Assembly: GCA_050309735.1 (NCBI GenBank)
Contig: JBNRMS010000010.1
Location: forward strand, 1-24,412
DNA length: 24,412 nt
Source: UMGS1002 sp050309735
Lineage (GTDB): Bacteria; Bacillota; Clostridia; Oscillospirales; CAG-272
Direction: 5' to 3'
The position numbers and the translations under genes were made by a program. Positions 13,178-20,264 of the stretch are shown in pieces. The notes under the pieces were generated by a model. That model was not told where the DNA came from. It worked only from the letters and a program-made list of their open reading frames with translations, and searched no databases. Position 1 is the first letter of the stretch, and every line of letters starts with the position of its first letter.

Positions 13178-14926
13178 TCAGTCACGCTTTTTGATGGCTA
13201 TGGCAGAGCCGAATATCGCAGTTATAGCGACAAAGGCTGCTCCGGCGCTCAGCGAGGACTTGCACCCGCCCGAGCCCTCGGGCTTTGTTGTCTCCTCTGC
13301 CGGGCCTTGGGTCTGGGCGCCCTTGCCGTCTTCTGTTTCCTCTTCGACCGCCTTGTATTTGACTGTTATTTTCTTGTTGGATTCAAATTTGCCTTCAACA
13401 AGCTCATAGTTTGGCTTAAATCCCGCAATCTCGGGGGATTTAACGCTATACTCTGTGCCGTATGTCTGTGTTTCAACATGAGATTCAGCCGCCTTTGAGC
13501 CGTCTGCTTCATAGACATACTCAATTGTAAGCTCAAAGCTTTTTATTGTGTATGTAACAGTAACCTCTATTGATTCTTTTGCAAACTTGCCGCTGACAAT
13601 CTCTTTATCGGGTGAATATCCGGTAACCGTCGGCGAGTCTACACTGTATTCGTCGCCCTCTTTATAGTCTGCCACTTTGTCGTCAGCCGCCTTTGTTCCG
13701 TCTGCGAAGACATAGTGAACAGTCAATTGAAGCGGAACTTCATTAATACTGTTAATGATAGCCTGTGCGGCGGCTTCCATCTCGGCATAGCCCGCATCTG
13801 TTTTAGCGATAATTTTAGAATCGACCATTGCAAATCCGTCGGCAAAGGTTGTACCGTTCAGGCCGAGGTTTCCGTGCGGTGTTGAGAAGCAATTCTCGAC
13901 TGTTGCGATAAAAGCAGGGTTTCCGATTATAAGGCCGGTTTGTGTTAGATCACCATCCTTACCGGTAACCTCTCCGAAATTATAGCAATTTTTGACAACT
14001 GAACCCGGGCTTTTATGGAATCTGCCGACAATTCCCGAGGCGCCCGAGGCGTTGATCTTCAGATAGTCGGTGCTGACATTTCCATAGTTTACGCAGTTAA
14101 GTACGTTTCCGAGATTCATGTAGGCAGCAATTCCGCCTCCTGCTGAGTTCGAGGGGGTTTCGGAACCCGCTAACACAACTACCTCACCGTAGTTAACACA
14201 GTATTTGACAGTGCTGCCGTCTTGCTCAACCATTCCGACAATACCGCCTACCAGTATGTTTCCTGTTTTGCCGGCCTGAGGATAACCCACAATCCTTGCG
14301 TGGTTTACGCAGGAGTCTATAACGCCGCCGGCCTGAACCCGTCCGGCAAATCCGCCGTTAGCCGAGGTGTAGCTCTCGACCGACGAGGTGAGGTCGATAG
14401 TGCAGCGCGAAATAGATCCACCCTCAACAATTCCGGTCGCGATTCCCGAATAGCAGCCCATCGTGGTAATTACACTGGCGCCTACAAAGTTGATATCCTT
14501 CATGGCTCCCGAAAGACGCCCGACAAATCCCACACGATTTCCCACAACCTCGGTTGAGGAAAAGTTAATGGTCAGATTGCTAATCGTGTGGCCTCTGCCG
14601 TCGATTGTGCCGTCGAATTTGGTCGAGGCTCCGGAAGTGGTTCCGATCGGAAACCAATCTTTTCCCCCAAGGTCGATGTCGGCCCCGAGGATAACGGTTT
14701 TGCCCGTGAAAGCATCGGCGGTGATACCGGTGGCTGTGCCATTAACTATCGCGGCAAGCCCCGCTAATTGCGCCCCTTCGGTGAGGGTAAACTCGGTGTC
14801 GTTGGTGTTATACCATGAGACATCGATTGTCGTCCCGTCCCAGGGTGCTGCCGATGTGTTAATAGTGAGAAGCGAGAACATCACAAGCGTTGTAAGGACG
14901 AGGAACAATGCGGTAATTCTTTTCAT
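13178..14926 (-). CDS. Secreted beta-solenoid (GLUG-type) surface protein with two MucBP domains
   Basis: The 582-residue protein has a signal peptide (MKRITALFLVLTTLVMFSLLTINTSA, cut near residue 26). A region of GLUG-like repeats (about 85-345) follows, each with a GGxxG turn and a strand of the form CVNYGxV: SCVNHARIVG, YCVNYGEVVV, NCVNYGNVST, NCYNFGEVTG. Two MucBP-like domains lie at 401-460 and 465-524, with LTVHYVFADG and LTIEYVYEADG starts. A charged linker then leads to a tail of GGC, SSLSAG, a hydrophobic helix and KKRD. There is no LPxTG; the tail is anchor-like but unusual. MucBP domains often bind mucin or other glycans, so host or plant polymer adhesion is a reasonable inference. 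It follows the solute-binding protein gene by 86 nt. Confidence 0.85.
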   Translation of the reverse strand: MKRITALFLVLTTLVMFSLLTINTSAAPWDGTTIDVSWYNTNDTEFTLTEGAQLAGLAAIVNGTATGITADAFTGKTVILGADIDLGGKDWFPIGTTSGASTKFDGTIDGRGHTISNLTINFSSTEVVGNRVGFVGRLSGAMKDINFVGASVITTMGCYSGIATGIVEGGSISRCTIDLTSSVESYTSANGGFAGRVQAGGVIDSCVNHARIVGYPQAGKTGNILVGGIVGMVEQDGSTVKYCVNYGEVVVLAGSETPSNSAGGGIAAYMNLGNVLNCVNYGNVSTDYLKINASGASGIVGRFHKSPGSVVKNCYNFGEVTGKDGDLTQTGLIIGNPAFIATVENCFSTPHGNLGLNGTTFADGFAMVDSKIIAKTDAGYAEMEAAAQAIINSINEVPLQLTVHYVFADGTKAADDKVADYKEGDEYSVDSPTVTGYSPDKEIVSGKFAKESIEVTVTYTIKSFELTIEYVYEADGSKAAESHVETQTYGTEYSVKSPEIAGFKPNYELVEGKFESNKKITVKYKAVEEETEDGKGAQTQGPAEETTKPEGSGGCKSSLSAGAAFVAITAIFGSAIAIKKRD

Positions 14927-14947
14927 GATTTTTCCTTTCTAAATTTA

Positions 14948-15003
14948 ATTATATTTATTTAATAAATATAGCAGTTTGAACCGAGGCGCGTTAACAATGT
15001 TAA
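14948..15003 (-). promoter_or_regulatory. Palindromes and candidate promoter before the surface-protein gene
   Basis: Two palindromes lie here: TTAACA-A-TGTTAA (14991-15003) and a 10-1-10 AT-rich palindrome (14950-14970). A possible minus-strand promoter has TTAACG (14989-14994), 18 bp, and TATATT (14965-14970). The first palindrome would overlap its -35. The gene may equally be read from the upstream LacI/solute-binding-protein transcript. Confidence 0.35.
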
Positions 15004-15012
15004 GATATTTGA

Positions 15013-16497
15013 TTAATCAGAAAAGTCCGAAATGAATTTTTGAAGATAGTTTTCAACAACTCTTGATTGGCCTTTAAAAGCAGACGCAAAATTCGGATTA
15101 TTATTCTTGAGGCAATTGCGCCAAATGCTGTATGTCAGCTTTCCAAAGGCATATGAGAAGGATTTGCCCACCTCAAACACAACACCGTCTCGCAGAATAT
15201 CGAGCATCATGCCGGTATCCTCATCGGAGGCGTATTTGGTCTGAAGAGTAATGTTAAAGACCTCGGGGGTAACCTGACGATGCCCTTCCGAGGCAAAGCA
15301 TTCAATAAGATAGGCGCACTGCTCCTTTTTATCCGAGCTCTGAGATATAGAATAGAGTGTGTGCGGAGTCGAGACGGCGGTCACATATTCATCCTGATAC
15401 TCATCGTACTTCGGAGGCGGGACTATACCATAAAAATCAAGCCCCACAAAGCTTATAAAGGCCGCGTTCAGAGACGCAAATTCAAAGAGGCAGCGACCGT
15501 CGGCAAATATTTTTGTTCCGACATCAGCATAAACATCGCCGCTATCATAGAAAAAGCTGCAAAGCTTCGAGAGTACATTGTTCGTCTTCTCACTGTTCCA
15601 CTTATCAGAGATATAGGGTATGTCATTTTCGTCTTTCTCCATCGTAATAAGACCGGCGCCGTAGAAGGCGGTATCATAGGCATTGGAGGTTGAGGACAGA
15701 GTAAAGCCGAAAATATCACCCTCGTCCGAGAAACCGTTTCCGTTGAAGTCGGAGTACTGACCGGCAGACATCTCAATCAACTTGTCAAGCGTCCAGCTGC
15801 CGTTACGTACCAGCTCATAGGGAGATTCAAGATTGAGATCAACAATCATATTCTTATTAAAATATGTAGCCTGAAGCATGAGGATAAGGTTTGTTGAGAT
15901 ATCACCTGTGGCAAAATAAAGCTTATTTGAAATGGTCGCTTCCTTAACCATTTTTGAGGGCCACCAGGGCAGATCAAAGGAGAACACATCGTCATATTGC
16001 ATCAGATCCTCGCAATACCCCTTAACGGCAAGAGAAGCATTTGCAAGGCTGTATCCCGCCGCTATATCAATCTCGCTCGCTCCCGCGGTGATATCATTGA
16101 TAACCTTTTGGGCAAATGCGGTGTAATAAGCGGCATCTCCAAGCTCGCCTACATACTTAACTCTGCCGCCGATTCGCTCCTCAACTGTAAGATTGCGATA
16201 AAAAATCGCGTCGTTAATATTGTCGCCTGTCATGGTTTCAGCAAAAAACTCTTGGTATTGCCGGTCTGACCAATAAAGCAAAACCACCTCGGAATCGCCG
16301 AAGTCAATGTCGTCGGGCAGCCTGTCAAGCAGGAAACCATGCTCGTCGTACATATCGTCCTCCTCGCCCGATGTTGCCTTGCTATCTGTGTACGAGTCGG
16401 GCGCCAATGTCTCCTTCTCCTTGCCTTCATTCATGCAGGCGGCAAGCGGGATTAACATCAGAACCAAAAGAAATATCGCCATTACTCTTGTGAACAC
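15013..16497 (-). CDS. Extracellular solute-binding lipoprotein (carbohydrate ABC type)
   Basis: The 494-residue lipoprotein has a signal peptide and lipobox LAAC (Cys21), then the two-lobe layout of family 1-like solute-binding proteins. An EF-hand-like calcium loop DFNGNGFSDEGD lies at 250-261, as in other sugar-binding lipoproteins. The GTG start is chosen because GGAG lies 9 nt upstream; the next ATG, five codons in, is too far from it. It is 33 nt after the LacI-family gene and read in the same direction. No ABC permease or ATPase gene is in the window, so it is an orphan here, either serving a remote transporter or acting as a sensor. Confidence 0.88.
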   Translation of the reverse strand: MFTRVMAIFLLVLMLIPLAACMNEGKEKETLAPDSYTDSKATSGEEDDMYDEHGFLLDRLPDDIDFGDSEVVLLYWSDRQYQEFFAETMTGDNINDAIFYRNLTVEERIGGRVKYVGELGDAAYYTAFAQKVINDITAGASEIDIAAGYSLANASLAVKGYCEDLMQYDDVFSFDLPWWPSKMVKEATISNKLYFATGDISTNLILMLQATYFNKNMIVDLNLESPYELVRNGSWTLDKLIEMSAGQYSDFNGNGFSDEGDIFGFTLSSTSNAYDTAFYGAGLITMEKDENDIPYISDKWNSEKTNNVLSKLCSFFYDSGDVYADVGTKIFADGRCLFEFASLNAAFISFVGLDFYGIVPPPKYDEYQDEYVTAVSTPHTLYSISQSSDKKEQCAYLIECFASEGHRQVTPEVFNITLQTKYASDEDTGMMLDILRDGVVFEVGKSFSYAFGKLTYSIWRNCLKNNNPNFASAFKGQSRVVENYLQKFISDFSD

Positions 16498-16530
16498 TAA
16501 ATTTATCTCCTTTCGTATTTTAAATTCAGA

Positions 16531-17589
16531 TTAGTTGTGTCCGGGATATTTTCTGACCGATTCACGCTCGGTCAGCGTAGGTTCTATAAAGCGGCTGACC
16601 GGAAAGCCCGAGTTGTTACCTGCAAGGCGGCGTATCATCAGATCGGCCGCTGCGATACCGGTCATTTCTTTGCGGATATTTATGGCGGTTAGTGCCGGAG
16701 AGGCGTAGCTGTACATCACAGAATCTTCGTGGCCGATTACCGAAATATCGTCGGGCACGCGGATATTATGCTGATACAGGTATTTCATCACGCCCATAGT
16801 AATTGATACATTAGCGGCGACAAGGGCGCTCGGGGGGGCAAGAGCGGCCGATTCCCTCTCAATGAGAAGCCGGCGGATAGCTAAATAGCCCGACTGCCCC
16901 GTGTTATCATGACTGTCGATTACGAGCAAGGGGTCAAACTCTATTCCCCGTTTGTCAAGCGCGCGGCGATACCCCTCAAGGCGCTCACTATTCGAGATAA
17001 TATTTGGGGCACAGTTAATAAGAGCTATTCGGCGGTGACCTTTTTCTGCAAGATAGTCGGCAGCAAGAAAGACCGCACGCGGTACATCTACCCGAATCGA
17101 ATCAAATTCCTCATAAGTACGGCCAAGGGCGACAACCGGAACTTTTCGCTCGATTACAATCGATTTGATAGCCTTTGGCATTTCTACCGAGTTAATCACA
17201 AACAGCCCGTCTATTCGGTTATCGGTGAGCATTGGGGGAATGGCGGTGTCGCCCTGATATATATAGGCGGTCATAAGCCCGTATCTTGTGGTGCTCAACC
17301 GTGAGATTATCCCGCGGCAGATATCCTGTGAATAAACTCCGGTTTCGTTTGTAATATCGTATCCCGAGAAAGACTTGTCGGCCGATATTATCAGCGCCCC
17401 GAGTATATTTGTGCGCTTCTGGACAAAATTTCGAGCGTTAAAATTAGGAACATAATTGAGTTCTTCGATGGCATCGAGCACACGTTGCCGGGTCTGCTCC
17501 CTAACCCCGTCTCTTCCGCAGATAACGGCCGAAACCGTTGTCTTTGAGACCCCAGCGGCGCGTGCAACATCAATTATTGTGACTGACAT
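16531..17589 (-). CDS. LacI-family transcriptional regulator
   Basis: The 352-residue protein has the LacI helix-turn-helix at the N-terminus (VTIIDVARAAGVSKTTVSAVI, 3-23), the hinge region (NFNARNFVQKRTNILGALI, 50-68) and a periplasmic-binding-protein-like effector domain to residue 352. The start is set at MSVTIIDVAR because GGAGGG lies 7 nt upstream. An ATG 15 bp further up would put that SD inside the gene. It leads the transcript with the solute-binding lipoprotein. A perfect palindrome GGAACGTTCC lies at its transcription start, suggesting autorepression. The ligand is probably a sugar or sugar acid, inferred from the neighbours. Confidence 0.94.
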   Translation of the reverse strand: MSVTIIDVARAAGVSKTTVSAVICGRDGVREQTRQRVLDAIEELNYVPNFNARNFVQKRTNILGALIISADKSFSGYDITNETGVYSQDICRGIISRLSTTRYGLMTAYIYQGDTAIPPMLTDNRIDGLFVINSVEMPKAIKSIVIERKVPVVALGRTYEEFDSIRVDVPRAVFLAADYLAEKGHRRIALINCAPNIISNSERLEGYRRALDKRGIEFDPLLVIDSHDNTGQSGYLAIRRLLIERESAALAPPSALVAANVSITMGVMKYLYQHNIRVPDDISVIGHEDSVMYSYASPALTAINIRKEMTGIAAADLMIRRLAGNNSGFPVSRFIEPTLTERESVRKYPGHN

Positions 17590-17606
17590 TAACCAACCCT
17601 CCATCT

Positions 17607-17616
17607 GGAACGTTCC
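17607..17616. promoter_or_regulatory. LacI-type operator at the regulator's own promoter
   Basis: GGAACGTTCC is a perfect 10-bp palindrome with a central CpG, as is usual for LacI-family sites. It covers about +1 to +11 of the predicted transcript. No second copy of this exact sequence was noticed in the window. Confidence 0.6.
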
Positions 17617-17623
17617 GTTTAAA

Positions 17624-17652
17624 ATAATATCATAAAGGGCATTTTATGTCAA
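17624..17652 (-). promoter_or_regulatory. Promoter of the lacI-type gene and solute-binding protein
   Basis: On the minus strand TTGACA (17647-17652) and TATTAT (17624-17629) are 17 bp apart, with a TGA extended -10. The operator-like palindrome follows immediately. Confidence 0.8.
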
Positions 17653-17661
17653 TGCACAAAT
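17653..17661. promoter_or_regulatory. Half-site TGCACAAAT next to the lacI promoter
   Basis: TGCACAAAT abuts the -35 of the lacI-type promoter. It matches one arm of the inverted repeats at 20116-20146 and 22816-22847. No matching second arm follows, so it is only a half-site. Confidence 0.35.
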
Positions 17662-17702
17662 TATCTAATTTTAAAGCCGTTTTTTTATACATTAAGACTG
17701 TT

Positions 17703-17744
17703 CCGGCATTAAAATTTTGTTTTCTCCCCTCATTTTAATGCCGG
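17703..17744 (-). terminator. Hairpin after the sugar isomerase-like gene
   Basis: CCGGCATTAAAAT (17703-17715) pairs perfectly with ATTTTAATGCCGG (17732-17744) across a 16-nt loop. It begins 13 bp after the minus-strand stop at 17758. A T run (TTTTCTT) follows on the plus strand, not on the minus, so its use as an intrinsic terminator of the minus-strand gene is uncertain. Confidence 0.5.
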
Positions 17745-17757
17745 TTTTCTTATCTTC

Positions 17758-18726
17758 TCATGCCCAGCTTATAGTCCGGGGCCTCTCGTCGAAGATGGTA
17801 ACTCCTCTGAGAAAGGCTATCGCCTTTCCAAGTCCCTCGTCAATAGTCATAACGCTGTCCTCATGCTCGATTGAAAGCACTCGGTCATAGCCGCAGAGCC
17901 GCAGATTGCTTATCATATCTCGCCAGTATGTCTCACCGTTGCCATAACCGACCGTGCGGAAAATCCAAGCGCGATTGAGCTCGTCGCTATAATGCTTTGT
18001 GTCAAGAACGCCGTTCTTCGCAATATTATATTTGTCAAGCTTTGTGTCCTTTGCGTGGACGTGATAAATCGCCCCCGAAAGCTCTCGAATGGCCGCAACC
18101 GGGTCTATCCCCTGCCAGACCAGGTGCGAGGGGTCGAAATTCGCGCCGATAGCCTCCCCGACCTCCCGGCGAAGCCGCAAGAGTGTCTCGGGGTTATAAA
18201 CGCAGAAGCCCGGATGCATCTCAAAGGCAATGCGCCCGACACCGTGAGACACTGCGTATGAGGCGGCGTCCCGCCAATATGGAATGATTTTTTCATTCCA
18301 CTGCCAGTCAAGAATTTTTAGGAAATCATCAGGCCAGGGGCAGGTCACCCAGTTCGGATATTTTGAGTTTTCACTGTCGCCCGGGCAGCCCGAGAAGGTA
18401 ATTATTGTATCAACGCCGAGCTTCTCAGCGAGCAAAACCGCCGAACGGAAATCGTCATCGTAAGATTTTGCCATCTCCCTATCGGGGTGAACCGGATTCC
18501 CGTGGCAGGCAAGCGCACAAATTTCAACATTATATTTCTTAAGAGTTGAAACAAACTCATCGTATTTATTATTGTCGGCAAGCAGTTCTGCCGGATTGCA
18601 GTGCGCCTTCCCGGGATATCCCCCAGCGCCTATCTCAACTGTATAAATCCCAAGCCCGGTCAGAATTCGCAGTGTCTCGTCAAGCGATTTTGAGCCGTAA
18701 AGATTCGCAAGCACGCTAAGTTTCAT
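17758..18726 (-). CDS. Sugar phosphate isomerase/epimerase-like TIM barrel
   Basis: The 322-residue protein is of the xylose-isomerase-like TIM-barrel superfamily (AP endonuclease 2 type, as in IolE/YcjR relatives). Putative metal ligands are Glu169 (IAFEMHPGF), Asp198 and His201 (NFDPSHLVWQG), His224 and Asp227 (YHVHAKDT), and a glutamate near 297 (SIEHED). Such enzymes isomerise or epimerise keto- and cyclic sugars or inositols. AAAGG lies 13 nt before the ATG, somewhat long, and a small hairpin precedes it. Next to a Gfo/Idh/MocA dehydrogenase on the same strand, it fits a pathway in which a sugar or inositol is oxidised and then isomerised. The exact substrate is not visible. Confidence 0.87.
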   Translation of the reverse strand: MKLSVLANLYGSKSLDETLRILTGLGIYTVEIGAGGYPGKAHCNPAELLADNNKYDEFVSTLKKYNVEICALACHGNPVHPDREMAKSYDDDFRSAVLLAEKLGVDTIITFSGCPGDSENSKYPNWVTCPWPDDFLKILDWQWNEKIIPYWRDAASYAVSHGVGRIAFEMHPGFCVYNPETLLRLRREVGEAIGANFDPSHLVWQGIDPVAAIRELSGAIYHVHAKDTKLDKYNIAKNGVLDTKHYSDELNRAWIFRTVGYGNGETYWRDMISNLRLCGYDRVLSIEHEDSVMTIDEGLGKAIAFLRGVTIFDERPRTISWA

Positions 18727-18753
18727 AAATTATAACCATCCTTTCTGTCAGCT

Positions 18754-18781
18754 CCGCTTTGTGTCAGCACCGGCAAAGCGG
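18754..18781 (-). promoter_or_regulatory. Hairpin in the isomerase leader
   Basis: An 8-bp stem CCGCTTTG/CAAAGCGG with a 12-nt loop ends about 10 nt before the SD AAAGG. The heptamer GCTGACA is repeated, once in the loop region and once between hairpin and SD. It could affect translation or RNA stability, for example as a processing site between the two genes. Confidence 0.35.
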
Positions 18782-18821
18782 GTATTTCTTTATTCGCGTA
18801 AGCAAAGATACCATTATTTTT

Positions 18822-18862
18822 TTTGGTAAGTATAAAAGAAATAATATTTCTTTCATACCAAA
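18822..18862. promoter_or_regulatory. Long AT-rich inverted repeat between two sugar genes
   Basis: A perfect 9-1-9 palindrome AAAGAAATA-A-TATTTCTTT (18835-18853) is nested inside a second pair of arms, TTTGGTA (18822-18828) and TACCAAA (18856-18862). Neither strand shows a T run after it, so it is not a standard terminator. It lies between the oxidoreductase stop and the isomerase start and may be an operator. Confidence 0.4.
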
Positions 18863-18916
18863 CTATAATCATGCCTTCGGATATTTTTATTATTCAAAGT
18901 TTATCCCGCTTGTCTG

Positions 18917-20011
18917 TCAAAAACGATAAATATCGCCCAGGGCCGCCGATTTGTATATCCCCTCAAGAATACGGGTGACAACAAAAGCCTGCTCGGGCAG
19001 CACAACAGGAGCCTTATCGTTTACAACTGCGTCTATCCAAAGCCGTGCTTCGCGGTCTGCCGGAGATTCTGCTTTTCCTGCGCTGTAGAAAGCCGCCCCC
19101 TTGCCTTCAAGCTGGGGAATAAACATATATTTTTGATTGTTGCGAATTCCGTTGAAGCGTAGTCCGTCTAACATATCAGCGCCGCCAAGCGTTCCGCAGA
19201 GCTGGGTCACCGCCTCACGCGCGTCAAGCGTGTTGAGCGCCCAGGAGGCCTCAAGATTAATTGTAGCGCCGTTTTCCATCACGACAAAACCAAAAGCGCT
19301 GTCCTCAACTGTGAATTTGCTCTCGTCCCAGTCGCCCCAGTCATTACCCTTTTCCTTTGAATTGTTGAGCTTGCGGTATGTCGTTCCAACGCAGTATTTA
19401 GGCTTATAGTTATCCATCATCCAAAGGGTCAGGTCAAGAGCGTGTGTGCCAATGTCGATGAGCGGACCGCCGCCCTGTTCATATTCATTCAAAAAGACAC
19501 CCCAAGTAGGAACGGCGCGGCGTCTTATCGCCGTGGCCTTTGCGTAGTATATCTCGCCGAGCGTCCCTGCATTCACCTCTTCTTTGAGATATATAGAATC
19601 GCTGCGATGGCGGCTCTGATAGCCGATAGAAAGCTTTTTGCCGGTGCGCACGGCGGCATCGAGCATTTTTTTCGCCTCAATAGAATTTATCGCCATCGGC
19701 TTCTCGCACATAACATGCTTTCCCGCCTCAAGCGCATCAACGGTTATAAAACTGTGTGAGCGGTTGGGCGTCAGCACATGAACGACATCTATTGTCTTAT
19801 CCTCAAGCAACTCTCGGTAGTCGGTATAGACATCAGCATCGGGGGTTCCGTATTTTTCCTTTGCGGCCTCGGCCTTTTTCTCGATAATGTCGCAGAAAGC
19901 GACCATTTCAACATTTTTCAACTTTTTCAATGCCGGCATATGCTTGCCGTTCGCAATGCCTCCGCAGCCGATAATCCCAATTCTGACCATATCGCTTGAC
20001 CCAATAACCAT
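18917..20011 (-). CDS. Gfo/Idh/MocA-family NAD(P)-dependent oxidoreductase
   Basis: The 364-residue protein has an N-terminal Rossmann fold with IGIIGCGGIA (11-20) and the family CEKP motif with Lys104 (102-105), then the alpha/beta catalytic domain with GGPLIDIGTHALD (181-193; Asp187, His190). These enzymes oxidise sugars, inositols or sugar acids. The start at 20011 is chosen because AAGGAG lies 9 nt upstream; a family-like start at residue 8 has no SD, so the seven extra residues are probably real. The promoter (20053-20081) and the inverted repeat 20116-20146 lie upstream. It is followed by the isomerase-like gene on the same strand with a 190-bp gap. Confidence 0.93.
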   Translation of the reverse strand: MVIGSSDMVRIGIIGCGGIANGKHMPALKKLKNVEMVAFCDIIEKKAEAAKEKYGTPDADVYTDYRELLEDKTIDVVHVLTPNRSHSFITVDALEAGKHVMCEKPMAINSIEAKKMLDAAVRTGKKLSIGYQSRHRSDSIYLKEEVNAGTLGEIYYAKATAIRRRAVPTWGVFLNEYEQGGGPLIDIGTHALDLTLWMMDNYKPKYCVGTTYRKLNNSKEKGNDWGDWDESKFTVEDSAFGFVVMENGATINLEASWALNTLDAREAVTQLCGTLGGADMLDGLRFNGIRNNQKYMFIPQLEGKGAAFYSAGKAESPADREARLWIDAVVNDKAPVVLPEQAFVVTRILEGIYKSAALGDIYRF

Positions 20012-20052
20012 AAAATATTACTCCTTATTTAAATTATATTGTCCCACCATGT

Positions 20053-20081
20053 ATAATACATCTTTTGCATTTTTTTTGCAA
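20053..20081 (-). promoter_or_regulatory. Promoter of the Gfo/Idh/MocA oxidoreductase gene
   Basis: On the minus strand TTGCAA (20076-20081) and TATTAT (20053-20058) are 17 bp apart. The -35 is one arm of TTGCA-N7-TGCAA (20065-20081). The dehydrogenase gene at 23065 has the same TTGCAA -35 type. Confidence 0.6.
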
Positions 20082-20115
20082 GAACAATTTTGAACATAAT
20101 TCCCTTATCATTATT

Positions 20116-20146
20116 TTGCACAAATATCAATCATAATATTTGTACA
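20116..20146. promoter_or_regulatory. Inverted repeat upstream of the oxidoreductase (copy 1)
   Basis: TTGCACAAAT (20116-20125), 12 bp, then ATTTGTACA (20138-20146). It lies about 35 bp upstream of the -35, an activator-like place. It matches the repeat at 22816-22847 in arms and spacing. Confidence 0.6.
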
Positions 20147-20202
20147 TTAATTCATGCTCTTTCAACTTCAGCCTCACTTCGCTCTGCTATTTATAACACT
20201 TC

Positions 20203-20235
20203 GCAAAACAACGGGGCGGACATATGTCCGCCCCG
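20203..20235 (-). terminator. Terminator of the lamin-tail-domain surface protein gene
   Basis: A perfect 24-bp palindrome (20212-20235, arms CGGGGCGGACAT and complement) lies about 30 bp after the stop. On the minus strand it is followed by TTGTTTTG, a modest T run. The folded form would have a GC-rich stem of about 10 bp with a small loop. Confidence 0.72.
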
Positions 20236-20264
20236 CGTATTATCAGGTAGCTGATATTATTAAA

